In this document: positions 44,933 to 53,704 of the stretch, piece after piece
How the letters are laid out: each line of letters begins with the position of its first letter
Numbering within the stretch: the stretch's first letter is position 1
Assembly (NCBI GenBank): GCA_023418315.1
Contig: JAEZZY010000019.1
Span: 62,001-126,000 of the forward strand
Length of the DNA stretch: 64,000 nt
Source: Bacteroidota bacterium
GTDB lineage: Bacteria > Bacteroidota > Bacteroidia > Chitinophagales > Chitinophagaceae
Direction: 5' to 3'
Translations under genes and position numbers: made by a program
Notes under the pieces: model-generated
Told to the model about the DNA's origin: nothing
The model's input: only the letters and a program-made list of their open reading frames with translations
The model's database searches: none

Positions 44933-44958
44933 TTACCGAGTTGTGGCAATCTTTATTT

Positions 44959-45939
44959 TTATTCTTTTTTCTCCCCTTCCGGATTAGGCAATTCCTTCGC
45001 TTCCCGCTTGATGATGAATACGGCGTTCTCATAGGGCTTTATGCCTTTGCCGTGTTTCCATGCATATACCTTGGTGAACTCCGCGCCGAAGTATAAAATA
45101 ATCGCCGTATAATATACCCACGAAAGGATAATGATGATGGCGGCAGCCGCTCCATAGGTATTTGCCATATTGGAACTGCCAAGGTAGTAACCGATTAAAA
45201 ACTTGCCGAGGATAAACATAAAGGCGGTGAAGCGTGCGCCTATCTTCGCATCTTTCCATGATATTTCCGCATCCGGCAACACTTTATAAATCACCGAAAA
45301 CATAAACGATACGATGAAGAAAAGTATAATCGTGTTGGCAATTTTGAATAAGACTACCGATTCATGATTGAACAATTGCGTGAGTTGGTCGGTAAGTAAA
45401 TCGGCAATGGAATTGATGAATAACGAAGTAATCATCACGAAGCCAATGCCTATAATAATAGAAAAAGACAATAACCTGTTTTTCAAAAATTTTACCCAAC
45501 CTCTTTTCGGTTTTGCACGGATAGACCATATAAAATTGATGGAATCCTGAATGTCGGCAAATACGCTTGTCGCACCGAAGATTAAAATAAACAATCCTAT
45601 AAAACTATATTTTGCGGCGCTTCGTTGTTCTTTCAGGGTTTGGATGATTTGCAGTAAATAATTAGCTCCGTCTTCGCCCATAAGCCCACGTATTTGCGCA
45701 TAGAGTTTTCCGGTTACTTCTTCCGTTTCAAAAAAAAGACCGGTAAGGGAAATGACGACAAGCAACAGCGGCCCGATGGAAAAGATGGTGTAATAAGCCA
45801 GCGATGCGCTTAGCTTCACCACATTATCATTTTGAAATTCATTAAACGCCTCTTTCAAAAGCCCAAAATATTCTTTGGGCTTTAGCTTCCGGGAATTATT
45901 GCGGGGTCGCAGATTTAGTTTCGGTTGAAGGCGCTTCAT
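44959..45939 (-). CDS. YihY/BrkB family membrane protein
   Basis: 326 aa with six predicted transmembrane helices. FQNDNVVKLSASLAYYTIFS with IGPLLLVVISLTGLFF is the family start, followed by SFIGLFILIFGATSVFADIQ and DSINFIWSIRAKPKRGWVKF, VLPDAEISWKDAKIGARFTA, and SNMANTYGAAAAIIIILSWV. The C-terminal tail (YTAIILYFGAEFTKVYAWKH) is cytoplasmic and charged. YihY was once called RNase BN in error; the real function of these proteins is unknown, possibly transport. The gene is next to the aldo/keto reductase gene, 40 bases apart, same strand. Confidence 0.9.
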   Translation of the reverse strand: MKRLQPKLNLRPRNNSRKLKPKEYFGLLKEAFNEFQNDNVVKLSASLAYYTIFSIGPLLLVVISLTGLFFETEEVTGKLYAQIRGLMGEDGANYLLQIIQTLKEQRSAAKYSFIGLFILIFGATSVFADIQDSINFIWSIRAKPKRGWVKFLKNRLLSFSIIIGIGFVMITSLFINSIADLLTDQLTQLFNHESVVLFKIANTIILFFIVSFMFSVIYKVLPDAEISWKDAKIGARFTAFMFILGKFLIGYYLGSSNMANTYGAAAAIIIILSWVYYTAIILYFGAEFTKVYAWKHGKGIKPYENAVFIIKREAKELPNPEGEKKE

Positions 45940-45979
45940 GCTGTAAGGAATAAAAACCTATGCCAGCAGTGAGTGGACA

Positions 45980-46966
45980 TCACGCGGCAACCGTCGGTTT
46001 AGTTTGCATCACCTCGTCTATTTGCTCCAGTATTTCTTCCGTCAGCTTGGGATATAGCTCTAAGGCTTTCAGGTTTTCGGTCAGTTGTTCCTCTTTTGTA
46101 GCACCGAGTATAGCCGTTGTAACATTCGGGTTGGAAATGCACCAGGCGATAGATAAGGTAGCAAGTGAAGTTTCCAGCTCATCGGCTATGCGTTGCAATT
46201 TTCGTACGGATGCAATTTTGGCGTCGCTTAGGGTTCTGTCTTTTAGCCAGTCAAAACCTTCTAATGCTAAGCGGGAATTTTCCGGGATGCCATCGTTGTA
46301 TTTTCCGGTCAAGAGACCGGATGCGAGCGGACTCCATATCGTGGTGCCCATGCCTATGTTGCGGAATAATGACAGATAATCCGATTCCATTTTGTAGCGT
46401 TCAAAAAGATTGTATTGCGGTTGCTCCACAGCCGGTCCTTCTAATCCTAATTGCTTTGCTGCCATGTGTGCTTCCATAATTTCAGCACCGCTCCATTCAC
46501 TTGTGCCCCAGTACAGGATTTTCCCTTGTTGGATGAGTGTATTCATCGTGCGTACGATTTCTTCCATAGGCACATTAGGGTCGGGGCGATGACAATAATA
46601 AAGGTCTATATAATCTACCCGAAATCGCTCTAAGGCTTCGTGGCAGGCTTCTACCAGATGCTTGCGAGACAGTCCTTTTTGGTTGGGTTGGTTGTTTTCT
46701 CCTCTCCATCCGAAAAAGACCTTGCTGGAGAGAACATAGGAAGAGCGATCCCAGCTTTTGTTCTTCAAAATCCTGCCCATCATTTTTTCCGATTCGCCAC
46801 GTGCATATACTTCAGCGTTATCAAAAAAATTAATCCCGCTTTCGTATGCGAGGCTCATCAATTTGTCGGAAAGATGATCATCCGTTTGTTTGGCGAAAGT
46901 AATCCAAGAGCCTAAAGACAAGGCGCTGAGTTGCAAACCGGTCTTTCCCATTCTTCTGTATTCCAT
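45980..46966 (-). CDS. Aldo/keto reductase (YghZ/Kv-beta-like)
   Basis: 328 aa NADPH-dependent reductase with a TIM barrel. The N-terminus MEYRRMGKTGLQLSALSLGS is that of the Kv-beta/AKR6 group. The catalytic tetrad is visible: Asp and Tyr in INFFDNAEVYARGESE, Lys in VLSSKVFFGW and His in DLYYCHRPDPNVPMEE. The cofactor-binding C-terminal part (TIWSPLASGLLTGKYND, TTAILGATKEEQLTENL) is complete. It reduces aldehydes or ketones; substrate unknown. Confidence 0.9.
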   Translation of the reverse strand: MEYRRMGKTGLQLSALSLGSWITFAKQTDDHLSDKLMSLAYESGINFFDNAEVYARGESEKMMGRILKNKSWDRSSYVLSSKVFFGWRGENNQPNQKGLSRKHLVEACHEALERFRVDYIDLYYCHRPDPNVPMEEIVRTMNTLIQQGKILYWGTSEWSGAEIMEAHMAAKQLGLEGPAVEQPQYNLFERYKMESDYLSLFRNIGMGTTIWSPLASGLLTGKYNDGIPENSRLALEGFDWLKDRTLSDAKIASVRKLQRIADELETSLATLSIAWCISNPNVTTAILGATKEEQLTENLKALELYPKLTEEILEQIDEVMQTKPTVAA

Positions 46967-47015
46967 AATCGTTCGTTTTTTTTAAATCTGTAGGTGAAGT
47001 TAGCGGATATTGAGT

Positions 47016-47513
47016 TTATCTTCTTTCATATCGTTGGAAACTGAAATCGTACAGATGCTTTTCATCCGCTTGATGCTTTTCTTCCCATATCAGTTTCCAG
47101 ACGGCATCTTCTATCTCCGGAAAAAAAACAGTCGCATTTTCGATGTGCGTATAAACTCTGGTAAAATAAATACGGTCAATTTTGTTCATCGTTTGCCGGA
47201 AGATTTCGCCCCCGCCGATAATGAATCCTTCATCTGTATGTTCCTGCTTCATGCGTTTGATACCTTCTTCTATATTGCTAAAAACAAGTACGCCATCGGG
47301 TAAGGATAAATTTTTTCGAGTGGAGATGATGATATTCAGTCTGCCGGGTAGCGGTTTTCCCAATGATTCATAGGTTTTTCTACCCATCAATACCGGCTTG
47401 CCCATTGTTGTTTTTTTGAAAAATTGTAAATCCTTAGGCAAATGCCAAGGGAGCTGATTGTCTATACCGATAGCATTGTTTTTAGCGGCGGCTACTATGG
47501 AGGAAAGTATCAT
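47016..47513 (-). CDS. folA: Dihydrofolate reductase
   Basis: Reduces dihydrofolate to tetrahydrofolate with NADPH. I chose the ATG at 47511-47513 (165 aa, MILSSIVAAAKNNAIGIDNQ); an in-frame TTG at 47525 would add four residues. The DHFR signature LPWHLPKDLQFFKK contains the catalytic acidic residue, followed by GKPVLMGRKTYESLGKPLPG, NIIISTRK, GFIIGGGEIFRQTM and RIYFTRVYTHI. It lies 26 bases downstream of thymidylate synthase on the same strand, the classic pair in which DHFR regenerates the folate oxidised by ThyA. Confidence 0.95.
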   Translation of the reverse strand: MILSSIVAAAKNNAIGIDNQLPWHLPKDLQFFKKTTMGKPVLMGRKTYESLGKPLPGRLNIIISTRKNLSLPDGVLVFSNIEEGIKRMKQEHTDEGFIIGGGEIFRQTMNKIDRIYFTRVYTHIENATVFFPEIEDAVWKLIWEEKHQADEKHLYDFSFQRYERR

Positions 47514-47539
47514 GTGCAATTTCAAAAAAGAGTTAATCT

Positions 47540-48334
47540 TTATACTGCTACCGGCGCTTTTATATGCGGATGACAGCGATAGTTTTCAAGAGTGAAATCT
47601 TCAAATTTAAATTCAAATAAATTGCTTACTTCTTTATTGAGTTTCATCGTAGGCAGTGGATAAGCTGTGCGGCTCAGTTGCAATTTAGCTTGTTCCAGAT
47701 GGTTGTTATAAAGATGCAAATCACCGAAGGTGTGTATAAATTCTCCGGCTTCCAGGTTGCAAACTTGTGCCATCATCATAGTGAGCAAAGCATACGAAGC
47801 AATATTAAACGGTACTCCTAAGAAGGCATCGGCGCTGCGCTGATACAATTGGCAACTCAATTTTCCATCGGCCACATAAAACTGAAACAATGCGTGGCAC
47901 GGGCTTAATGCCATCTGAGGCAGGTCGGCTACATTCCATGCATTTACTATCATGCGGCGGCTATCGGGGTTGGTTTTTATCTGATGCAGCACGTCTGCTA
48001 TCTGATCGTAGGTTTTCCCGTCAGCGCCGGTCCAGCTTCGCCACTGATGACCATACACCGGACCAAGGCCGCCGTTTTTATCTGCCCATTCATCCCATAT
48101 ACTCACTCCGTTTTCTTTTAAATAATGAATATTGGTATCGCCGCGCAAAAACCAGAGCAGCTCATGAATGATGGATTTAAGATGTAATTTTTTAGTAGTA
48201 ACGAGCGGAAATCCTTGTTGTAAATCAAAACGAGTTTGATAGCCAAATACGCTGAGGGTACCCGTTCCGGTACGGTCGGTTTTTTGCACACCGTTGTCTA
48301 AAATATGTTGCAGAAGATGATGATATTGTTGCAT
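47540..48334 (-). CDS. thyA: Thymidylate synthase
   Basis: Methylates dUMP to dTMP using methylene-tetrahydrofolate. 264 aa, the same length as the E. coli enzyme, with the catalytic Cys at the same position (Cys146 in ALSPCHALFQFYV). DRTGTGTLSVFGYQTRFDLQ (phosphate-binding Arg), ELLWFLRGDTNI, GPVYGHQWRSW, PDSRRMIVNAWNVADLPQMA, LYQRSADAFLGVPFNIASYA and HTFGDLHLYNNHLEQ complete the fold. First gene of a thyA-folA operon. Confidence 0.97.
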   Translation of the reverse strand: MQQYHHLLQHILDNGVQKTDRTGTGTLSVFGYQTRFDLQQGFPLVTTKKLHLKSIIHELLWFLRGDTNIHYLKENGVSIWDEWADKNGGLGPVYGHQWRSWTGADGKTYDQIADVLHQIKTNPDSRRMIVNAWNVADLPQMALSPCHALFQFYVADGKLSCQLYQRSADAFLGVPFNIASYALLTMMMAQVCNLEAGEFIHTFGDLHLYNNHLEQAKLQLSRTAYPLPTMKLNKEVSNLFEFKFEDFTLENYRCHPHIKAPVAV

Positions 48335-48437
48335 GGCTGTTCAAAATTCCCATATCAAGAGGCAAACACCAAATTTTAAAATCCACAATTAATTCATCAT
48401 TATCTATTTCCTTTTTACTTTTGGCATTCCTTAAAAT

Positions 48438-49154
48438 ATGAGCCAGACACTTTCCATCGTTATTCCAGCCTACAATGAAGGCGCTACCATTCACCATATT
48501 CTTAATAAAGTGAAGGCGGTGAAGCTGGTAAACGAGATGCAAAAAGAGGTGATCATTGTCAATGACTGCTCTAAAGACAATACGGAAGAAGCCGTAGAAA
48601 AATATAGAAATGAAAACCCCGATTTGCCCATCAGCTATTATAAACATGAGGTAAATAAAGGGAAGGGTGCCGCCCTGCACACCGGTATTGAAAAGGCAAA
48701 AGGCGATTACGTCATTATTCAAGATGCCGATTTAGAGTACGACCCCAATGAATACAACATCCTGCTCAAACCGATTTTGGATGGTTTTGCCGATGTGGTC
48801 TATGGTACACGATTTATGGGCGGAAAACCGCACCGTATCTTGTTTTTCTGGCATTCTATAGGCAATCGGTGGCTCACGATGCTTTCCAATATGCTTACCA
48901 ACCTCAACCTTACCGACATGGAGACCTGCTATAAACTCTTCCGCAGAGAGCTCATCCAAAATATAAAATTAGAGGAGAAAAGATTCGGCTTCGAACCGGA
49001 AGTAACCGCAAAAATAGCCCGCATACCTAAAGTCCGTATTTATGAAGTGGGTATCTCTTACTATGGCAGAACCTATGAAGAAGGAAAAAAAATAGGATGG
49101 AAAGATGGCTTCAGAGCTATTTATTGCATTCTGAAGTACAATCTTTTTAGGTAA
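48438..49154 (+). CDS. Glycosyltransferase family 2 (dolichyl-phosphate-mannose-synthase-like)
   Basis: 238 aa GT-A enzyme. LSIVIPAYNEGATIHHIL with VIIVNDCSKDNTEE binds the nucleotide, VNKGKGAALHTGIEKAKGDY follows, and the metal-binding DxD is in IIQDADLEYDPNEY. The end (DMETCYKLFRRELIQNI, RFGFEPEVTAKIARI) is typical of DPM1-like enzymes, without the C-terminal membrane helices of longer family members. It probably makes a polyprenyl-phosphate sugar, which is the donor type used by GT-C enzymes such as the one at 20293. A TACTTTTG -7-like element ends 14 bases before the start. Confidence 0.87.
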   Translation: MSQTLSIVIPAYNEGATIHHILNKVKAVKLVNEMQKEVIIVNDCSKDNTEEAVEKYRNENPDLPISYYKHEVNKGKGAALHTGIEKAKGDYVIIQDADLEYDPNEYNILLKPILDGFADVVYGTRFMGGKPHRILFFWHSIGNRWLTMLSNMLTNLNLTDMETCYKLFRRELIQNIKLEEKRFGFEPEVTAKIARIPKVRIYEVGISYYGRTYEEGKKIGWKDGFRAIYCILKYNLFR

Positions 49155-49335
49155 ATGCTTGTGTTATCCCTGAAGTAAAAGAAAATATTCATCTCTTCGT
49201 TTTATTTTTAATAAGGAAAAGTCCCACCTTAAACAAGCAGGTCGTACGAAATTATTTTTTCGGACGATAGTATTTGTATAAAATGTAGAAATGCGCCTTT
49301 ATCGAAAGCATATTTTCCCAATTAACTATTCCTCG

Positions 49336-49343
49336 TACCTTTG
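49336..49343 (+). promoter_or_regulatory. -7 promoter element for miaB
   Basis: TACCTTTG matches TAnnTTTG, 22 bases before the ATG of miaB. A TTTT at 49313-49316 is near the -33 position. Confidence 0.5.
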
Positions 49344-49365
49344 CCCACTTAAATAATCGGAAATT

Positions 49366-50766
49366 ATGGCAGAATTGCTGGTGAAAGACATTCGTGAAGA
49401 AAGACAAGGCGAGGCGTTTGCGCCTTTCGCGGAAGATCCGAATGAATACGCTAAAAAATTTTATATAGAAAGCTACGGTTGTCAGATGAATTTCAGCGAT
49501 AGCGAGATTGTCGCGTCCATATTGCAGAGCGAAGGCTTTGGCGCTACGCGCAATTTTGAAGAGGCAGACATCGTGCTTATCAACACTTGCTCCATCCGCG
49601 AAAAAGCGGAACAAACCGTACGCAACAGGCTTACTACGTTCAAAAAAATAAAAGACAACAAACCGGGCATGTTAGTAGGTGTGCTGGGTTGTATGGCAGA
49701 GCGCTTGAAAGCAAAGTTTTTAGAAGAAGAAAAGCTGGTAGATCTCGTAGTAGGGCCGGATGCCTATAGAACCTTACCCGGCTTGGTAACGGAAGCTACG
49801 GGCGGACAAAAAACCGTGAACGTATTACTGAGCCGCGAGGAAACCTATGCGGATATTTCTCCCGTACGCCTTGATAGCAATGGTGTTACCGCTTTTGTGA
49901 GCATCATGCGCGGTTGTAATAATATGTGTACGTTTTGTGTGGTGCCCTTTACACGCGGTCGAGAACGCAGTCGCGATGCAGAAAGTATTATTGCAGAATG
50001 TCAGGATTTGTTTGATAAAGGTTTCCGAGAAGTAACCCTTCTGGGACAAAATGTGGACAGCTACCTACATGAAGAAGTGAGCTTTGCAAAACTCCTGGAA
50101 AAAGTAGCACTCATTTCTCCTTTGCTCCGCGTGCGTTTCAGCACATCGCATCCTAAAGATATTACGGATGAGGTGCTTTACACTATGGCGAAATACGAGA
50201 ACATCTGCAAATACATCCACCTGCCGGTGCAAAGCGGAAGCACACGCATTTTGCAACTGATGAACCGCACCTATACCCGCGAATGGTATCTGAATAAGGT
50301 GAAACGCATTCGTGAAATTATGCCGGATTGTGGCTTGAGTACGGATGTGATCTCCGGTTTTTGTACGGAAACGGAAGAAGAACATCAGGAAACACTGAGC
50401 GTGATGGAGCTGTGCCGTTATGACATGAGTTATATGTTTTCCTATAGCGAACGCCCCGGAACGCTTGCTGCCCGCCGCTATGCGGATGATGTACCGGAGA
50501 ATGTGAAAAAAAGAAGATTAGAAGAAATTATCCACCTGCAAAACCAACATTCCAAAGAAAGCTATCAGAACGATATTGGAAAGACGTTTGAAGTATTGAT
50601 AGAAGGCGACAGCAAGCGTAGCGAAGCCGATTGGTGCGGCAGAAACTCGCAGAATAAAATGGTGGTCTTCCCCAAAGGAAATCATGACTATAAAAAAGGC
50701 GATTATGTGCAGGTGAAAATTGAACGGGCTACACAAGCCACGCTGATGGGGAATATTGTGGGGTAA
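49366..50766 (+). CDS. miaB: tRNA-2-methylthio-N6-dimethylallyladenosine synthase
   Basis: 466 aa radical-SAM methylthiotransferase that converts i6A37 to ms2i6A37 in tRNA. The N-terminal UPF0004/MTTase domain supplies three cluster cysteines (YIESYGCQMNFSDSEI, INTCSIREKAEQTVRNRL, GVLGCMAERLK). The radical-SAM cluster is CNNMCTFCVVPFTRGRERSR. RYADDVPENVKKRRLEEIIH leads to the C-terminal TRAM domain (DYVQVKIERATQATLMGNIV). The length and all motifs fit MiaB rather than MtaB or RimO. It is transcribed alone. Confidence 0.95.
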   Translation: MAELLVKDIREERQGEAFAPFAEDPNEYAKKFYIESYGCQMNFSDSEIVASILQSEGFGATRNFEEADIVLINTCSIREKAEQTVRNRLTTFKKIKDNKPGMLVGVLGCMAERLKAKFLEEEKLVDLVVGPDAYRTLPGLVTEATGGQKTVNVLLSREETYADISPVRLDSNGVTAFVSIMRGCNNMCTFCVVPFTRGRERSRDAESIIAECQDLFDKGFREVTLLGQNVDSYLHEEVSFAKLLEKVALISPLLRVRFSTSHPKDITDEVLYTMAKYENICKYIHLPVQSGSTRILQLMNRTYTREWYLNKVKRIREIMPDCGLSTDVISGFCTETEEEHQETLSVMELCRYDMSYMFSYSERPGTLAARRYADDVPENVKKRRLEEIIHLQNQHSKESYQNDIGKTFEVLIEGDSKRSEADWCGRNSQNKMVVFPKGNHDYKKGDYVQVKIERATQATLMGNIVG

Positions 50767-50925
50767 TTTTTGAGTGTTAGGTGGGCTTGTGCTGCATAGG
50801 GTTCACACAGAGAACGCAGAGAAAATGAGATATAGGGAGGTGATGGTTACTATTTCTGTTGAGCGACAATAATACCTCGATACTCAATAAATTTTGTAAC
50901 TTGTATATAAGCAAAAACGAATTTT

Positions 50926-51174
50926 ATGGGACAAATAATAACTATAGAATATCCCGATTACTTAGCCAATTCTATGAGAATGGGAGAAGAGGAATTTGGT
51001 AAAGAGATTAAAATATCTGCATTGGTAAAGCTATTTGAATTAGGAAAAGTATCATCGGGTACAGCTGCCAAAGTGTTGAAAATATCAAGAGTTGATTTTT
51101 TAGAGCTTTTAGCCAAATACAAAGTATCATTTTTCGCACAAGACAACTTAACAGAAGATTTGGCAAATGCTTAA
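50926..51174 (+). CDS. UPF0175 family antitoxin-like protein
   Basis: 82 aa. It contains a short beta-strand opening (GQIITIEYPDYLANSM) and the UPF0175 core EEFGKEIKISALVKLFELGK, VSSGTAAKVLKISRVDFLEL (a small helix-turn-helix-like unit) and LAKYKVSFFAQDNLTEDL. Proteins of this family are usually the antitoxin partner of a PIN-like DUF3368 protein, which is the case here, with an 8-base overlap of the two genes. AT-rich compared with the flanking miaB. Confidence 0.85.
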   Translation: MGQIITIEYPDYLANSMRMGEEEFGKEIKISALVKLFELGKVSSGTAAKVLKISRVDFLELLAKYKVSFFAQDNLTEDLANA

Positions 51175-51649
51175 AGTCGTTTCCAATACCACCCCGATTA
51201 TCTCCCTGCTTACAATCGGACAACTTGAGTTGTTGCACCGATTGTATGAAGTAGTCTATATACCACAAGAAGTGTTTAATGAGATAGAAGCCGGAAAGAA
51301 TAAAGAGTTTTACACCAATTTGTCTTCTGTTGGATGGTTGAAAATCGAACAAGTTAAAAACCCCCAAGCACTCAACTACTTTTTGGATTTAGATAAAGGA
51401 GAAGCCGAGGCAATAGTATTAGCGTCGGAACTCAATGCCGACCTGATTATACTTGATGAGATATTAGGACGATTTCACGCTAAACACGCAGGGTTAAAAA
51501 TTACTGGAACGGTTGGCGTATTACTTAAAGCTAAACAAAGAGGATTTATAACCAACATAAAAGAACTATTGTCTGAACTTCGGATAAAAGGGATTTGGTT
51601 GAGCGATAAACTTGTAACCGAAATTCTAAAATTAGCAAATGAAGAATAA
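51167..51649 (+). CDS. DUF3368 PIN-like toxin
   Basis: 160 aa. It begins MLKVVSNTTPIISLLTIGQL, where the PIN family usually has D-[TAS]-x-x and here has Ser-Asn. VYIPQEVFNEIEAGKNKEF, LDKGEAEAIVLASELNADLI and ILDEILGRFHAKHAGLKITG carry the conserved acidic residues of the PIN metal site. GTVGVLLKAKQRGFITNI ends the domain. PIN proteins are usually ribonucleases. Coding begins inside the last codons of the UPF0175 gene, so the pair is probably translationally coupled as a toxin-antitoxin module. Confidence 0.85.
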   Translation: MLKVVSNTTPIISLLTIGQLELLHRLYEVVYIPQEVFNEIEAGKNKEFYTNLSSVGWLKIEQVKNPQALNYFLDLDKGEAEAIVLASELNADLIILDEILGRFHAKHAGLKITGTVGVLLKAKQRGFITNIKELLSELRIKGIWLSDKLVTEILKLANEE

Positions 51650-51767
51650 CCTTTGCCACCGCCCAATAAACTGTATTGATGCAATGACAGAGTAAACAAT
51701 AAAATGAACCTTAAACTCATAAATTAAATAAAATATTTCAAAACTGCTTGACAGAAGCTTGACAAAA

Positions 51768-52118
51768 ATGAAAACCCTCCTCCGCATAGAAGAAGCCGCC
51801 ATGTTTGGCTTGGGTATTTGGGCATTTAGCCGGTTGCCGTTTGCATGGTGGTGGTTTTTGGTATTGCTATTATTGCCCGATGTGAGCATGATAGGCTATG
51901 TGTTTGGGAATAAAACAGGAGCGTTTTTATACAATTTGTTTCATCATAAAGCAATAGCGATTGGCGTGTTTTTTTGGGGGATGTATTTGAATAATGACAT
52001 CATCCAACTGGCGGGAATTATTTTGTTTGCACATGCGAGTATGGATCGGATGTTGGGCTATGGATTGAAAACGAATGAGGGATTTGGATTTACACATTTG
52101 GGAAAAATCGGGAAATGA
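51768..52118 (+). CDS. DUF4260 family small membrane protein
   Basis: 116 aa from the ATG at 51768; a TTG at 51759 is a possible but less likely start. Three to four hydrophobic helices: MFGLGIWAFSRLPFAWWWFL with VLLLLPDVSMIGYVFG, then AIAIGVFFWGMYLNNDIIQL and AGIILFAHASMDRMLGYGLK. The YVFGNKTGAFLYNLFHHKA and ASMDRMLGYGLK segments are typical of DUF4260. Function unknown. It lies downstream of the toxin-antitoxin pair. Confidence 0.83.
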   Translation: MKTLLRIEEAAMFGLGIWAFSRLPFAWWWFLVLLLLPDVSMIGYVFGNKTGAFLYNLFHHKAIAIGVFFWGMYLNNDIIQLAGIILFAHASMDRMLGYGLKTNEGFGFTHLGKIGK

Positions 52119-52246
52119 TGTTGAATTTTGAGTTGTATGAAACAAAAAATAACATGAGAAAGCTCAATAGAAATTCAAAGATGAACGGTGCTATCGCCAC
52201 TGAAGTTTTACAGGAGTAGCGCTGCTTGGACAATAAAAAAAGTTTG

Positions 52247-52398
52247 CAGGTTGATAGATTGAAAACTTAGATGAAAACACGTATCAACTTGTAAACCTAT
52301 CAACATATAAACGTATCAACCTATCAACTTGTAAAACGTATCAACATATAAACGTATCAACATATAAACGTATCACCTACAAGCCTATCAAAAATCAA
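52247..52398 (+). repeat. Octamer repeat array upstream of sigma-54 activator
   Basis: From 52284 the sequence is built of 8-base units TCAACNTA alternating with TAAACGTA. TCAACATATAAACGTA occurs three times, and TCAACCTA, TCAACTTGTAAA- and TCACCTAC- variants are also present, with occasional 7- or 9-base units. A short inverted piece (AGGTTGATAGATTGA at 52249-52263) precedes it and could pair with the array. The array ends about 9 bases before the start codon at 52407. Confidence 0.85.
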
Positions 52399-52406
52399 CT
52401 GACAAA

Positions 52407-53660
52407 ATGGATATACAAAGCATAAAAAACAGGTTTGGTATTATTGGCAATTCGCCGGCGCTGAACCATGCGCTCAATACAGCTGCTCAGGTAGCTAATA
52501 CCGATCTGACCGTATTGATTGTGGGCGAAAGCGGCGTAGGTAAAGAAGTGTTTTCACAAATCATCCATGCGCTTTCGGCGCGTAAGCATAATCCCTTCAT
52601 CGCTGTAAACTGCGGCGCCATTCCTGAAGGCACTATTGACAGCGAATTATTTGGGCATGAGAAAGGCGCATTTACCGGTGCGGTGGACAGCCGAAAGGGT
52701 TATTTTGAAACGGTAAACGGCGGTACTATTTTCCTTGATGAAATCGGGGAAATGCCTTTGGGAACACAGGCGCGTTTGCTGCGCGTGCTGGAAACAGGCG
52801 AATACATTCGTGTAGGTTCTTCTAAAGTGCAGAAAACCGATGTGCGCGTGATAGCCGCTACCAATAAGGATTTGCTGGAGTTGGTTCACCATGGGAAATT
52901 TCGGGAAGATTTATATTATCGCCTTAGCACAGTGCCTATACGCGTGCCTTCTTTGCGTGATAGGAAGGAAGATATTCCCTTATTATTCAGAAAATTTGCT
53001 TCCGATTTTTCGGAGCGTTATCGTACCAATTCTGTGCAGTTGGATGCCGGTGCGCAGCAACTTTTACAGGAATATCCCTGGAATGGAAATGTGCGCGAAC
53101 TGAAAAACATAGCCGAGCAAGTATCCGTTTTGGCTACAGAAAAACAACTGAATGCGGAAGCCCTCCATAAATTTTTGCCGCAGCGCGACAAACCTTCGAT
53201 GGCCTTGCTGCCGCTGAACAATGGCGTGGCACAAAGCAACGGCAACAACATGAGCGCGACCGAACGCGATATTCTCTACAAACTTTTCTTCGATATGAAG
53301 AAAGATATGAACGATCTGAAAAAGATGATGTTTGAAATGGCGCAGACGCAGGGCTATCCCATGGCGGAAAACCTGATGCCGACTAATTATTCATCGCAGC
53401 CGGTGTATCAGGAAAGTATGCCGCAGTTGCCCCAAGCCGGTTTTAAACCTGTGGCAAATACCCCCATCCTGATTCATAATGATAAACTTGATCAGCATGA
53501 AGATGTGGAAGAAAGCCTGCTGCTCTCGGAAAGAGAAAAAGAGTTTATCATCAAAGCGCTGAAAAAGCACAAGGGCAGAAGACGCGATGCGGCGAATGAG
53601 CTGGGCATTTCCGAACGGACGCTTTATAGGAAAATTAAGGAGTATGATATCAGTGAGTGA
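52407..53660 (+). CDS. Sigma-54-interacting AAA+ transcriptional regulator with Fis-type HTH
   Basis: 417 aa. There is no receiver or GAF sensor: the AAA+ domain begins at about residue 12. Walker A is VGESGVGKE (39-47), the sigma-54-contacting GAFTGA loop is at 87-92, Walker B is GGTIFLDEIGEM (105-116), and sensor/arginine-finger segments such as REDLYYRLSTVPIRVPSLRD are intact. A linker rich in Met, Asn and Gln (about 260-370) leads to a Fis-type HTH (KALKKHKGRRRDAANELGIS ... ERTLYRKIKE). It should activate RpoN promoters. Its targets are unknown, and control must come from a partner or from its expression. The octamer array lies in its immediate upstream region. Confidence 0.92.
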   Translation: MDIQSIKNRFGIIGNSPALNHALNTAAQVANTDLTVLIVGESGVGKEVFSQIIHALSARKHNPFIAVNCGAIPEGTIDSELFGHEKGAFTGAVDSRKGYFETVNGGTIFLDEIGEMPLGTQARLLRVLETGEYIRVGSSKVQKTDVRVIAATNKDLLELVHHGKFREDLYYRLSTVPIRVPSLRDRKEDIPLLFRKFASDFSERYRTNSVQLDAGAQQLLQEYPWNGNVRELKNIAEQVSVLATEKQLNAEALHKFLPQRDKPSMALLPLNNGVAQSNGNNMSATERDILYKLFFDMKKDMNDLKKMMFEMAQTQGYPMAENLMPTNYSSQPVYQESMPQLPQAGFKPVANTPILIHNDKLDQHEDVEESLLLSEREKEFIIKALKKHKGRRRDAANELGISERTLYRKIKEYDISE

Positions 53661-53704
53661 TGGGGTTTTGAGGGAGATTCCCTATAAACCTTATGCCATG
53701 CCTG

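Noticed and set aside
50767..50925. GTTCACACAGAGAACGCAGAG-like stretch as a mobile element end
   Set aside because: It is a single short low-complexity segment. No terminal inverted repeats, target duplication or transposase is present.
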